Source: Bremerella sp. JC817
GTDB taxonomy: Bacteria; Planctomycetota; Planctomycetia; Pirellulales; Pirellulaceae
Reading direction: 5' to 3'
Length of the DNA: 64,000 nucleotides
Assembly: GCF_040718835.1 (NCBI RefSeq)
Contig: NZ_JBFEFG010000259.1
Span: forward strand, 124,001 to 188,000
Position 1 is the stretch's first letter; every line of letters starts with the position of its first letter. Below the pieces are notes generated by a model, which was not told the origin of the DNA, made no database searches, and worked only from the letters and a program-made list of their open reading frames with translations. The translations under genes and the position numbers were made by a program. This document shows positions 45,806-54,496 of this stretch, piece after piece.

Positions 45806-46378
45806 TTACACCGATTCGATGTACACACCGCGGCGATCGCGTTCGGCCTGACGGGCATCGTCTAGCATCAGGGCGACTTTCTTCACGTCCTTAATGCCGG
45901 GGATCCGAAGTTCTGGATGGGTCCGGTCGCTGGAGGTGATGCGGATAGTTCCGACGTTGAACATTCGGTCGAGGATCCCTTGCTCGACGGTAACGTCGTC
46001 GATATCGATCACCTCGATTCGGTCAGTCGTTCGCTTGATCACGCCATGTTCGTGCATGAATCGGCGAGTTGTCAGTTCGTACGAAACCCCCATCTTGATC
46101 CACCAGACACGGATCAGTTGGCCGATCCACAGGACCGGGATGGCCAGCAATACCGGGATGAAAAAGATACCACCGACAATCAAGCCGACGGTAATCAATG
46201 TGAGAACGATGAAACTGCCGCTCTGGTCGACCGCCGAGTAGCCGCCGCTCCAAATCTTTTCGTCGGGACCGCGCTCGCCACGCTTGCGGCCCGCAGTGAA
46301 CTTTTCCTGGGGCGATTGGTCTTCAACATTCTTTTCGGCTGGGTCTATGGCAGCATCGTTCGGATTACTCGCGTCCAT
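45806..46378 (-). CDS. PH-domain (bPH2/YdbT-type) membrane protein
   Basis: A 190-residue protein with a charged N-terminus (1-40), the motif EKIWSGGYSAVDQSGSFIV, two close membrane helices (FIVLTLITVGLIVGGIFFIPVLLAIPVLWIGQ region, ~55-90), then a bacterial PH domain: YELTTRRFMHEHGVIKRTTDRIEVIDIDDVTVEQGILDRM in family order (TTRR, G.i.r....iei..i..v...). Common as an accessory protein of unknown role at the membrane. Divergent from nrdR. Confidence 0.85.
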   Translation of the reverse strand: MDASNPNDAAIDPAEKNVEDQSPQEKFTAGRKRGERGPDEKIWSGGYSAVDQSGSFIVLTLITVGLIVGGIFFIPVLLAIPVLWIGQLIRVWWIKMGVSYELTTRRFMHEHGVIKRTTDRIEVIDIDDVTVEQGILDRMFNVGTIRITSSDRTHPELRIPGIKDVKKVALMLDDARQAERDRRGVYIESV

Positions 46379-46722
46379 CGCTCGTTTCCTTCTAACAATT
46401 GGGGGTCAGGCGGTTGCCTTCGTGGTTCTTGGAATGGAGATGTGGTCGTTGTCCCACAATATTCGCAAAAACGAGACCATTCTTGATCGTTTTCCGGGTC
46501 ATTATAGAGATTCGCAGAGGGGGAAAAAACAACCAGCTCTCGAAACATGGCAGCTCCCGACTTTCGGGCGGCTCGCGGGAAATCGCAGTTATCTTGTTTG
46601 CTCGCCCAGACTTAGCTTGCTCATTTCGCCGTTTCAGGCCAAACTATGAAGATTGAAGCTGTTTCCCTGGCGGCCCTTCCATAACTTTTTGGTGGTTGGT
46701 CCCGCGATTTCGAGTATGCCCT
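46379..46722. other. Intergenic region between the PH-domain gene and nrdR
   Basis: 344 bp that must hold the divergent promoters of both genes. I see no gene and no clear regulatory dyad. Confidence 0.4.
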
Positions 46723-47205
46723 ATGCGATGCCCGTTCTGTCGAGCCGACAACGACCGTGTGATTGACTCACGCGCAAGCCAGGACAGTTTCTCGATTCGC
46801 CGCCGACGCGAGTGTCTGGGCTGCAAACGCCGCTACACGACCTACGAACGTGTGGAAGAGTTGGATATCAAGATCATCAAGAAGGACAACGTTCGCGAAC
46901 CGTTTGCTCCGGAGAAGATCAAGCGGGGCTTGGCCCTGGCATGCTGGAAGCGTCCCATCAGCGAAGCCCAGATCGAAGGGATCGTCGCGGCCGTCGAAAG
47001 CGAAATCTATTCGCAGTACGAAGGGGAAGTCGAAAGCCGTCTGATTGGTGAGATGGTGATGCAGCATCTGCACGCGATCGATCAGGTCGCTTACGTCCGA
47101 TTCGCCAGCGTCTATCGCGAGTTCAAAGACGTTCGCGACTTCGTCGACGAGTTGCAACCGATGCTTAAAAAGTACGCCCCCAGCGTGCCGAAGCCTTCCA
47201 GCTAA
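46723..47205 (+). CDS. nrdR: Transcriptional repressor NrdR
   Basis: A 160-residue NrdR. The zinc ribbon is MRCPFCRADNDRVIDSR with C3, C6 and the second pair in RRECLGCKRRYTTYERVEE; the ATP-cone follows (IIKKDNVREPFAPEKIKRGLALACWKRPIS...). It represses ribonucleotide reductase genes in response to dATP/ATP by binding NrdR boxes. No nrd gene lies in this window. ATG 46723 gives the exact family start; a GTG-type start upstream (46696) is less likely. Confidence 0.97.
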   Translation: MRCPFCRADNDRVIDSRASQDSFSIRRRRECLGCKRRYTTYERVEELDIKIIKKDNVREPFAPEKIKRGLALACWKRPISEAQIEGIVAAVESEIYSQYEGEVESRLIGEMVMQHLHAIDQVAYVRFASVYREFKDVRDFVDELQPMLKKYAPSVPKPSS

Positions 47206-47443
47206 CCTGGCAGCTGCTTCACGGCCGACGCGTTCTACGCGAAATCGCAGGCCTGCCTGAGGACTTTGCCGTTGGTCAGCGATGCCGACCTGCAGCAAAC
47301 CTACGGGATGCGTAGTCAGCGAGCCTAGTTAGGCAGCCAAGGACTCATTTCGCTGGCATTCGTTGCGGTGATCGGGCATAACCAAAGAAAGCGGCCCTAT
47401 CACGTTTCTGACCGATCACTCCTCAGCTTGAAAGGACTGGCAG

Positions 47444-48070
47444 ATGGAGTTCTTCGACGCGTCCACGCTCACGCCGGAAGAGCGGCATTGGGAAAAGCCG
47501 GTCGAACCGATCACGCTCCCCAGTCCCTCGCTGTTCCTGGTGGTGATGTCGATCGCGATGATCGCCGGCTCGCTGATCCTCTCGACCATTTCGATCGTCG
47601 AGTTTCTTCTGTTCCCGTCGCGAAGATTTCTGTTCCTGGCGATGCTGTCGGTCAGTTGGTTCGGGGCGCTGGTCCTTTTGCAGTACATCGGCGTCTTCTT
47701 ACGAAGCTGGGTCGCCAGTGCGATCGCATTGGCGATGCTGGGCCTTGTAATGCTGGTGGGCTTGAACCTGGGACTTTTCACGCTCGTCTGGTCCAGCACG
47801 CAAATATGGCGAACTGCTCCGATCTTCGTGCTGGTCATTCCGCTGGCGCTCTTGTGCCTGGTGCAGCTTGATTGGACGAGGAGCCTGAGAAAATGTTATC
47901 AACTGGGTGCCAAGGCAGAACCGCATCATCAGTTCTCGGCCTGGCACTTGTTGATCTTTGTGCTGCTGGTTGCCTTACAGATTGGCTTCGCGACGCACTA
48001 TCACCAAGCGCGGGTCAAAGCGATCCGCGCGTCACTTCAATTGCCACCGTCGACTTACTTGCTGCCGTAG
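47444..48070 (+). CDS. Polytopic membrane protein of unknown function
   Basis: A 208-residue protein with about five membrane helices: residues ~28-57, 60-80, 88-115, 122-140 and 168-185. A soluble N-terminus (MEFFDASTLTPEERHWEKP) and a loop KCYQLGAKAEPHHQFSAWH precede the last helix. The arrangement of four helices, then a polar loop, then one more helix resembles the membrane proteins at 54497, 55476, 56045 and 58219, including the Q-Y...F motif in LLQYIGVFLRSWVAS. Preceded by AAGGA at ~47431. Overlaps the convergent esterase by 16 bp. Confidence 0.75.
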   Translation: MEFFDASTLTPEERHWEKPVEPITLPSPSLFLVVMSIAMIAGSLILSTISIVEFLLFPSRRFLFLAMLSVSWFGALVLLQYIGVFLRSWVASAIALAMLGLVMLVGLNLGLFTLVWSSTQIWRTAPIFVLVIPLALLCLVQLDWTRSLRKCYQLGAKAEPHHQFSAWHLLIFVLLVALQIGFATHYHQARVKAIRASLQLPPSTYLLP

Positions 48071-49104
48071 CCGTGCCAGGCCCAGACCAGCGTATCGGCG
48101 AGGGTCTGCTGATAGACCTTCTGATCGCAGTGACGGGTCGCTTTGCTGAAGATAAAGCGATAGTCGTAACCCTTCGCCTTGAGCGCGGCGGCGGTGCGGT
48201 AGTTGGCCATCACCCAATTGTGATAGGTTTCTTCCGGGTCTTTGGCGCGATTGTCGTTCTCGGAAACGTGGGTGAAGATTCGCAGCGGCTTCTTGTCGGC
48301 GTTCTCGATCAGCTTCATGTTCGAGTGGTATTCCCACGCCCCGAGCGGATAGGTCTTTTCTTCCGCGGCGTCGTCATCTTGCTGGTCGACGAAGGTTCCG
48401 CTGTAAGTGATTAAGCGGCGGAACAAGTCGGGGCGAAACCATCCAGCCGTCAACGCTGCCGCGCCACCGGAACTGCAGCCCATGATCGCCTTGCCCCAGG
48501 GGTCTTCGGTGATCGCAATGTGCGGGTAAGCCGCTTTGATCTGCGGATTGCTCAGCACGGCCGGCAAGACTTCGTCGTTGATGAAACGAGCGTGACGATC
48601 CGACATGGTATCGTACTCGAGACCACGCTGACTGCCGTAGCTGTCGTTGCCCCCGTTCTGCACTGAAACGACGATAAACGGTGGAAGCTTGCGGTTGGGA
48701 TCTTTCGAGATCGTCAGGTTATCCAGCGCGTTCCGCACCAGGTCCAAGCGGCTCGGGCCATCCAAGGTGACCAAGACCGGGGCCTTCGTTCCATCCTGAT
48801 AGGCGGCTGGCACATAGACGAAAATCTTGCGCTCGGTGCGGACATCTTTCTTCGGATCGAGCGTCGCGTCTTTCCCGTCGAAGATCTTGCTTTCGGCCAG
48901 TGGCATCGAAAACTCGAACAGCTTTCCCTTCGGATTGCCTTGGTCGGTCAGGTCGGGGTCGACATGATAATCGGGCCCAATCACGAAGTCGCCATTGGCC
49001 GTTGGGTCGGCCAGCGAAGGGGCCGGGTCTTCCGCGGTAGCGGTCGAAACGAGAAGGCAAGTCAACAGCAGCAGTGCAGCACGAGCAGTCCAGCGACAAG
49101 GCAT
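48055..49104 (-). CDS. Secreted alpha/beta-hydrolase esterase (enterochelin-esterase-like)
   Basis: A 349-residue protein with signal peptide (ARAALLLLTCLLVSTATAE). The hydrolase core begins at ERKIFVYVPAAYQDGTKAPVLVTLDGP; the nucleophile elbow is IMGCSSGGAAALTAGW (G-x-S-x-G in the form GCSSGG), and the catalytic His is probably in SKATRHCDQKVYQQ. It matches the esterase D/Fes group (PF00756) that hydrolyses feruloyl, enterochelin or other esters. Extracytoplasmic; substrate unknown. No siderophore genes nearby. Confidence 0.88.
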   Translation of the reverse strand: MPCRWTARAALLLLTCLLVSTATAEDPAPSLADPTANGDFVIGPDYHVDPDLTDQGNPKGKLFEFSMPLAESKIFDGKDATLDPKKDVRTERKIFVYVPAAYQDGTKAPVLVTLDGPSRLDLVRNALDNLTISKDPNRKLPPFIVVSVQNGGNDSYGSQRGLEYDTMSDRHARFINDEVLPAVLSNPQIKAAYPHIAITEDPWGKAIMGCSSGGAAALTAGWFRPDLFRRLITYSGTFVDQQDDDAAEEKTYPLGAWEYHSNMKLIENADKKPLRIFTHVSENDNRAKDPEETYHNWVMANYRTAAALKAKGYDYRFIFSKATRHCDQKVYQQTLADTLVWAWHGYGSK

Positions 49105-49327
49105 GAGGAGGGGTCCTGATTCGGAGTGAGGGACTAGAAGGATGGTGTGGGGATCCCTTCAGAATACACCACCGCCCGGCAAAAGTCTCTTGCCGGTAGG
49201 GTTTCACGCCAAAGATCGTACGGCGTCGCCGGGCCGCAGCAGCTGATTTTCAAGCGGCGGCCACGTGCCAAGAAGGGCAGGGCGGAGGGTCGCCTGCCTG
49301 GGGTGACATGTTTTTATAGCGTTGCGA

Positions 49328-50335
49328 TTAGTAGCAACGCTTCAGAACGAATTCCGCCAGTTGACGCAGCGCGGCGGTCGCGTCGTTGTCGGGCCATTCT
49401 GCAAGCGAACCGAGAGCGGTCTCGACGTAGCGAATTGCCGTTTCACGGGCGTATGCGGCGCTGTCGAACTCTTCCAGCCAGGCCATGACCTGGGCAGCGT
49501 CTGGCGTCTCGGCTTGCAGCGCGGCCAGCATCTGCTTCTTGGTTTCTGGCGGGGCCACCTTCAACGCATGGATGATCGGCAAGGTTGGCTTGCGCTGGGC
49601 AAGGTCGGTACCGAGCGTCTTGCCAGTGCGATCGGTGTCCCCTTCGATGTCGAGCAAGTCGTCGACAATCTGGAATGCGATCCCGAGGCAACGACCATAC
49701 TCGGCGGCCTGTCTACTCGCATTTTCCGGAGCGTTGGCGTAAAGGGTTCCCAGTTCGCACGCACATTGGCACAAGACGGCGGTCTTGGCTTCGATGATCG
49801 AAAGGTATTCTTCTTCGGCCAGGTCAAAGCGTCCCTTGGTGGTGATCTGGCGAAGTTCCCCTTCGCAGACCACGTTGGTGGCCTGACCGATCTTCTGCGC
49901 GGCCAAGGTGGTCGGCAGGGTGCTGGCCAGATAAAAGGCGTGCGTGAAGAGGAAGTCACCGACGAGCACGCTCGATTCGGTGCCCCAGCGGTGATGAATC
50001 GTTTCCAGATGGCGACGGGTATCGGCCCCGTCCAGCACGTCGTCATGAATCAACGTCGCGGTGTGAACCATCTCGAGCACAGCGCCCAGCTTGTGATGGT
50101 CGGCTGACAGACCGCTCCAGGCCTGGCCGCACAGCAGGACCAACGCTGGCCGCAATCGCTTGCCACCAAGCAGATAACCGTACGAGACGATGTCGCTCAC
50201 GGCCGGAAACTTCGACGACATCTCACGCTTCAGAATCGCTTCGACCTCAGTCAGGTCGCTGCCGATCCCACCGTAGCAACGCATCAATGCATCGGCACTC
50301 GGAGCCGCCGGAGTTTGATTGGTAGCAGGATTCAC
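49328..50335 (-). CDS. Polyprenyl (octaprenyl/heptaprenyl-type) diphosphate synthase
   Basis: A 335-residue trans-prenyltransferase. First Asp-rich motif LIHDDVLDGADTRR, substrate segment YLLGGKRLRPALVLL, FLFTHAFYLAS, and second Asp-rich motif QIVDDLLDIEGD are intact. The bulk upstream of the first motif fits a long-chain synthase making the quinone side chain. Directly downstream of moaC (19 bp apart), so probably co-transcribed, though the pathways differ. ATG 50335. Confidence 0.94.
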   Translation of the reverse strand: MNPATNQTPAAPSADALMRCYGGIGSDLTEVEAILKREMSSKFPAVSDIVSYGYLLGGKRLRPALVLLCGQAWSGLSADHHKLGAVLEMVHTATLIHDDVLDGADTRRHLETIHHRWGTESSVLVGDFLFTHAFYLASTLPTTLAAQKIGQATNVVCEGELRQITTKGRFDLAEEEYLSIIEAKTAVLCQCACELGTLYANAPENASRQAAEYGRCLGIAFQIVDDLLDIEGDTDRTGKTLGTDLAQRKPTLPIIHALKVAPPETKKQMLAALQAETPDAAQVMAWLEEFDSAAYARETAIRYVETALGSLAEWPDNDATAALRQLAEFVLKRCY

Positions 50336-50354
50336 GTTGATCTCGATTCGCTTT

Positions 50355-50846
50355 CTACTCGGCTTTTTGATCGGCAGGTCGCTGGTAGGTACCTGACTTG
50401 CCGCCTGACTTCTTCATCAGGCGGACATGCAGGATTTCCATCGATCGATCGATCGCCTTGCACATGTCGTATACGGTCAGGGCGGCAACGGAAGCAGCCG
50501 TCATCGCTTCCATCTCGACACCAGTCTTGGCGGTCACGCGGGCCACGGTGGTAATGCGAAGGATCGCCGGTTCGGTGAACTCAAACGACACTTCCACACT
50601 TTCCAAAGGAAGTCCGTGACAGAGGGGAATCAGCTCGTCGGTTCGCTTGGCAGCCATGATGCCGGCCAGACGGGCGACTTGCAGCACTTCCCCTTTCTTG
50701 TTTCGGCTCTCGCGAATAGCTTCAGCCGTAGCGGTTTCCATTTTCACACAAGCTTCGGCCACCGCTTCTCGCAGGGTTGCCTGCTTTTGCCCTACGTCGA
50801 CCATGCGAGCCGCGCCAGAGCTATCGAGATGCGTGAATTCGGCCAT
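50355..50846 (-). CDS. moaC: Cyclic pyranopterin monophosphate synthase MoaC
   Basis: A 163-residue MoaC for molybdenum cofactor synthesis (second step, with MoaA). Family blocks are clear: FTHLDSSGAARMVDVGQK, KGEVLQVARLAGIMAAKRTD (K and the R-TDELIPLCHGL active-site region), TGVEMEAMTAASVAALTVYDMCKAIDR and the terminal KSGGKSG. The ATG at 50846 gives the standard start (MAEFTHLD) after GAGGGGCC. No other moa gene is in the window. Confidence 0.97.
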   Translation of the reverse strand: MAEFTHLDSSGAARMVDVGQKQATLREAVAEACVKMETATAEAIRESRNKKGEVLQVARLAGIMAAKRTDELIPLCHGLPLESVEVSFEFTEPAILRITTVARVTAKTGVEMEAMTAASVAALTVYDMCKAIDRSMEILHVRLMKKSGGKSGTYQRPADQKAE

Positions 50847-51482
50847 TGGCCCCTCGAAACGTAAAACCGCGAATTCCTCCATGTTACGGCGATTTGGCCA
50901 TTTCCAGTAGGGGCGTTCTCGCGTTTTCCAGTACGACAGGCAACAACCTTCGGAAAGTCGTCCTCTACTGAGCTTTCGCCGCTGCAATCTGCCCCTCTGA
51001 GGAGCAAAACCGCACCACAGAGAATCGGCATAACTCGGTTTCGGCCAGCAGGGTCCGAAAAAAGAAGCGAATGCCCACAGTCCACCGCAGGAGAAAGGCT
51101 TTATCGCCAATCTCACGGCAATGACTCGCATTTCAGTTCGTGACATCCGTTCCCGATGAGCAGCAGGGAAGAATACGCAAGTCAGAAAAGCACCGGAACA
51201 CTTTTATGGCTTTCTCGCGTTTTTTCTATTTACACCCCATTAGGGAACTACTACAACGAAAGCAGCACTAAAGCCACCTAAAGGGATGGGTTTTTCCCTC
51301 GAGCAAATTTGCCGACCCCACTCGGGCGTCTCCCTTTCTTAGCCATAGCTGCTGACGATCTCGCCGATTGCCAACCCACTGCCACACTTCACCTGACTCA
51401 GGCCGAGCTGTGCGCGTCTGTAGGCCCTGGAAGGGTCTCTTCCCGCGATCATTCACCTTTCCTATCGAGATTCGATCGTCTT
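50847..51482. other. 636-bp region between moaC and the lipoprotein gene
   Basis: Divergent promoter region. A T-rich block around 51205-51245 (CTTTTATGG, TTTTTTCTATTTACA) is the most promoter-like stretch, ~250 bp ahead of the lipoprotein. The open frames here do not resemble proteins. Confidence 0.4.
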
Positions 51483-51902
51483 ATGAGAGCACGATTCTAC
51501 GCCCTGGCGTTTTCTTGTTTGGTTTTCACTCTGGCTGGCTGTGGCGGCGACGGAATTCCTCGCGCAGCCGTGAAAGGAACCGTCACTTACGACGGCAAAC
51601 CGATCGAAACCGGAGTGATCATGTTCATCCCGTCCGATGTCTCGCCCATCGCCTTGAAGATCACCGATGGCATCTACGACTCGGAATCGGACGTTAACGA
51701 TCGCCGGGGTGCACCGATTGGGGACTGCCAGGTGCAGATCTTCGGCGACAAGCCTTCCGGCAAGATCGTGACCGACATCACCACCGGCCAGAAGGTCGAA
51801 GAGTTCATCCAGTTCATTCCACCGAAGTACAACGTCAACTCGATATTGACCGTCACGGTCGAGGCCGGGGACCAGAACATCGACTTCTCACTCGACAATT
51901 AA
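51483..51902 (+). CDS. Small secreted lipoprotein (carboxypeptidase-regulatory-like fold)
   Basis: A 139-residue lipoprotein: signal peptide with lipobox FTLAGCGG (lipid Cys at residue 20), then AAVKGTVTYDGKPIETGVIMFIPSD, the start of a small transthyretin-like/carboxypeptidase-regulatory beta-sandwich. In planctomycetes such lipoproteins are almost always paired with DUF1559 prepilin-like proteins; here the DUF1559 gene follows 58 bp downstream. Role unknown, probably at the outer surface. Confidence 0.85.
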   Translation: MRARFYALAFSCLVFTLAGCGGDGIPRAAVKGTVTYDGKPIETGVIMFIPSDVSPIALKITDGIYDSESDVNDRRGAPIGDCQVQIFGDKPSGKIVTDITTGQKVEEFIQFIPPKYNVNSILTVTVEAGDQNIDFSLDN

Positions 51903-51960
51903 CACCTCGCCGACTCCGACTTACGCCCCTTCATCATTCCTTTCATCAAGGAGCCGTATC

Positions 51961-52908
51961 ATGTCGACTCGTACCAAGTCGCGACCGGGTTTCACGCTGG
52001 TCGAACTGCTGGTGGTCATTGCGATCATCGGCGTGCTGATTGCCTTGCTGCTACCGGCGGTTCAACAGGCCCGTGAAGCCGCTCGCCGGATGCAGTGTGC
52101 CAACAACCTGAAACAGATGGCGCTGGCCATGCACACCTATCACGATTCCTTCGGACGCTTTCCGATCGGGGCGTTGATTGTCGATGATGGTTCGCCATGG
52201 TCTTCCAACCGCACGACCTGGCTGGCCCGGATTCTGCCGCAGATCGAACAAGTCGCTTTGCATGCCCAGGTGAACTACACCAACAACAGCTACGACACCT
52301 CGAACCCAGATATCGCCAAGATCGAAATCGCCGCGTATCGCTGCCCGAGCAGCGCCGACGATCCAAGGACGACCACAACCAAAGAAACGGCACCAACCGA
52401 CTACGCTGCGTGCGTGGGGCATGCCTGGAACGTGGGTGGCAATGATATCAATAACCAAGGTTGGGGAGCCGTGATCGGGCCTCAGAAAGGGAAGGGGATC
52501 ATGGCAGCCAACGGCGATATGCGATTCGCCGATGTCACCGACGGCCTTTCCAACACGATGGCAATCGCCGAGATCTTGCACGGCAAGTGGTACTCGAACA
52601 ACTCGACACGGCCGTCATGCATCTCGGGAACGCTGACCGAAGCGACCGACGAGCGCAACGGCGACTCGTGGTTGATCAGCAAGTACATTGACGTCTTCTT
52701 CAACACCCAGTACACGCCGAATCCGTTCAGCCCTGACTGCCAATACCAGGGCTTGTGGTTCAATGTTGCTGCCCGCAGTCAGCATCCCGGCGGCGTCCAG
52801 ACGGCACTCGGAGATGGTTCGGTTCGCTTCATTGCCGAGACCATCGACTTGAGCACGTGGCGTAACCTAAGCAACCGCGACGACGGCAACGTGCTGGGTC
52901 AGCTCTAA
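51961..52908 (+). CDS. DUF1559 protein with prepilin-type N-terminus
   Basis: A 315-residue protein typical of planctomycetes. The N-terminal prepilin site is RPGFTLVELLVVIAIIGVLI (cleavage after G, then F-T-L-V-E), followed by the hallmark ALLLPAVQQAREAARRMQC and NNLKQMALAMHTYHDSFGRFP. The C-terminal domain ends with HPGGVQTALGDGSVRFI, the conserved H-G-G...DGS signature. These proteins are abundant in planctomycete genomes and are thought to form pseudopilus-like or surface structures. Strong terminator downstream. Confidence 0.96.
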   Translation: MSTRTKSRPGFTLVELLVVIAIIGVLIALLLPAVQQAREAARRMQCANNLKQMALAMHTYHDSFGRFPIGALIVDDGSPWSSNRTTWLARILPQIEQVALHAQVNYTNNSYDTSNPDIAKIEIAAYRCPSSADDPRTTTTKETAPTDYAACVGHAWNVGGNDINNQGWGAVIGPQKGKGIMAANGDMRFADVTDGLSNTMAIAEILHGKWYSNNSTRPSCISGTLTEATDERNGDSWLISKYIDVFFNTQYTPNPFSPDCQYQGLWFNVAARSQHPGGVQTALGDGSVRFIAETIDLSTWRNLSNRDDGNVLGQL

Positions 52909-52980
52909 TCCCACGGTAGTTGTTGGCTGGGCGCGCAGAGTACGTCCAGTCGGTGATTCAAGCGTGCCGGCAGCGCGCAA

Positions 52981-53016
52981 AAAAAACGCCGCGACTTGCA
53001 TCGCGGCGTTTTTTTA
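52981..53016. terminator. Strong bidirectional terminator
   Basis: AAAAAACGCCGCGA-CTTGCA-TCGCGGCGTTTTTTT: perfect stem flanked by A- and T-runs, ending the DUF1559 transcript and the convergent regulator. Confidence 0.95.
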
Positions 53017-53051
53017 AGCTCGGATTGTGGTAACCCTCAAGGTATTGGTCG

Positions 53052-53624
53052 TTAAACCAATTCCTTCTTTGCACCGATCAAGGTTCGTAGTCGTTCAGCC
53101 AGCAGAGCCGCGTCAAACGGCTTCTTGAACGTCTCATTAATCGTGGAGCGATCGAAGCTCATAGAGCTTCCATCATCGGGCAACAAGGCGATCAGAATCG
53201 TTTCCGCGAAGTCCGGATTCCGACGCAGATTCTGGCAAATCTGCAATGCCTCGATACGTCCGATCGAGAAATCCACGATAATGCAGTCCGGGTGAAAACC
53301 TTCGGCTTGAATTCCCGCCTCAAAACCACTCGCGGCCACGCAGACCTTGAATGCTTTTTCGAGCGGAAGTTCGCGACGTAGATTTTCCACCAATACCTGG
53401 TCCTGAGCAACGATCAGCACCTTGGCCATGGCTTCGTCTTCCAAGTCGCCAAGGGGCATTCCGTGTTCTTTCAGGAACTTAATCAAATATTCCCGCGGGA
53501 TGCGTCGGTCCTGGGATCCAGGAATACGATACCCCTTAAGGCGGCCCGAATCGAACCACTTACTGACAGTGCGGGGGGCCACTTTGCAGATCTTTGCGAC
53601 CTGTCCTGTTGTGAAGACCTTCAT
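53052..53624 (-). CDS. HTH (MerR/excisionase-type) regulator fused to a receiver-like domain
   Basis: A 190-residue fusion. Residues 1-55 are an excisionase/MerR-like HTH: KVFTTGQVAKICKVAPRTVSKWFDSGRLKGYRIPGSQDRRI. Residues ~65-185 look like a response-regulator receiver: AKVLIVAQDQVLVENL, the acceptor strand CIIVDFSIGRIEALQ (probable phospho-Asp), and the K of TFKKPFDAALLAERL. The usual Ser/Thr after strand 4 appears replaced (LIALLPDD), and the acidic pair at strand 1 is reduced to one, so phosphorylation is doubtful. I use ATG 53624 (MKVFTTGQV) after GGAGAG. Confidence 0.85.
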   Translation of the reverse strand: MKVFTTGQVAKICKVAPRTVSKWFDSGRLKGYRIPGSQDRRIPREYLIKFLKEHGMPLGDLEDEAMAKVLIVAQDQVLVENLRRELPLEKAFKVCVAASGFEAGIQAEGFHPDCIIVDFSIGRIEALQICQNLRRNPDFAETILIALLPDDGSSMSFDRSTINETFKKPFDAALLAERLRTLIGAKKELV

Positions 53625-54496
53625 CACAGGCTCTCCATTACTCTTTCGTTGAGTTGACCTCCACTGTGCTTCCGGTTCTGACGGAAACACGAAAATCGCC
53701 CCTCATCTCCGACTTGGACTCCTCTGGCGATCCCTCGCTCACGGCTATGGGAGAGTCGTCTATCGTCAATGTCTGGGTCAGGGCGCTACAAACGCTGCTT
53801 CTCTTGTGGCTCGTACTCAGATCCTTCTGAACCGCGCCGTTCAAGCGGAAACCGGATCCACTACTCACGACTTAGTTCACAAGGAGCGTTCCGAAGAACA
53901 AACCTCATTCACCTCTCTCGCAGCGGTTCGGCGATGCGGTGACCAATGGGAGAATCCCAAACAGAACAACTGACGCAGGAGCGAGGTCACGCTCTGATGC
54001 GCAAGCTTCAGCTTGTTATAGATTCCCCCCTTGGCCGGCTGACTACCCACGCCAATTGCAACAAGTGCTGCAATCGGGAAGTGTGTAACAGGCCTTCCGA
54101 AGGTTAATTTCGAAGTTTCGGGGGTACTTTCTTTAGCATCTTTCCGATCTGTTTGGTGCGATCTTCAAATTCGCCACCAACGTCACGGCCAGATCGTGCA
54201 GATTGTTCCGGTTTTAACGGTATGTTCTGCCGCTAGCGGATTGTCCGTGCGCAAGGAATTATTTGCGGACGCCGATCAAAAGGCCACTGCCGGTTGTTGG
54301 TTTCGTACCACGGCAAGCCGAACCGTTGGCACCGCGAAAACCGGCGACTTTGCCTGGACAGTTGCTTCCGATGACCAGAAGCCAGATCGTTCTCAGGCAG
54401 GCATGACACTCATACGCCCGGCCTTACCATGCGGTTCGACATCTTTGGTAAGGCTGCATATAGATCGAGCTAGCAGCGGTTGGTATCGTGGGTGGC
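53625..54496. other. 870-bp gene-poor region
   Basis: Holds the promoter of the minus-strand regulator and probably that of the membrane-protein cluster. An inverted repeat CCTTACCA (54422-54429 region) with TGGTAAGG (54445-54454 region) lies ~45 bp before the next gene and could be an operator or a weak hairpin. Open frames at 53638-53868 and 54196-54510 lack family resemblance and I do not call them. Confidence 0.45.

Noticed and set aside
53638..53868. 76-codon minus frame just upstream of the HTH-receiver gene
   Set aside because: No ribosome site and Ser/Thr-rich random-like composition; more likely leader sequence.
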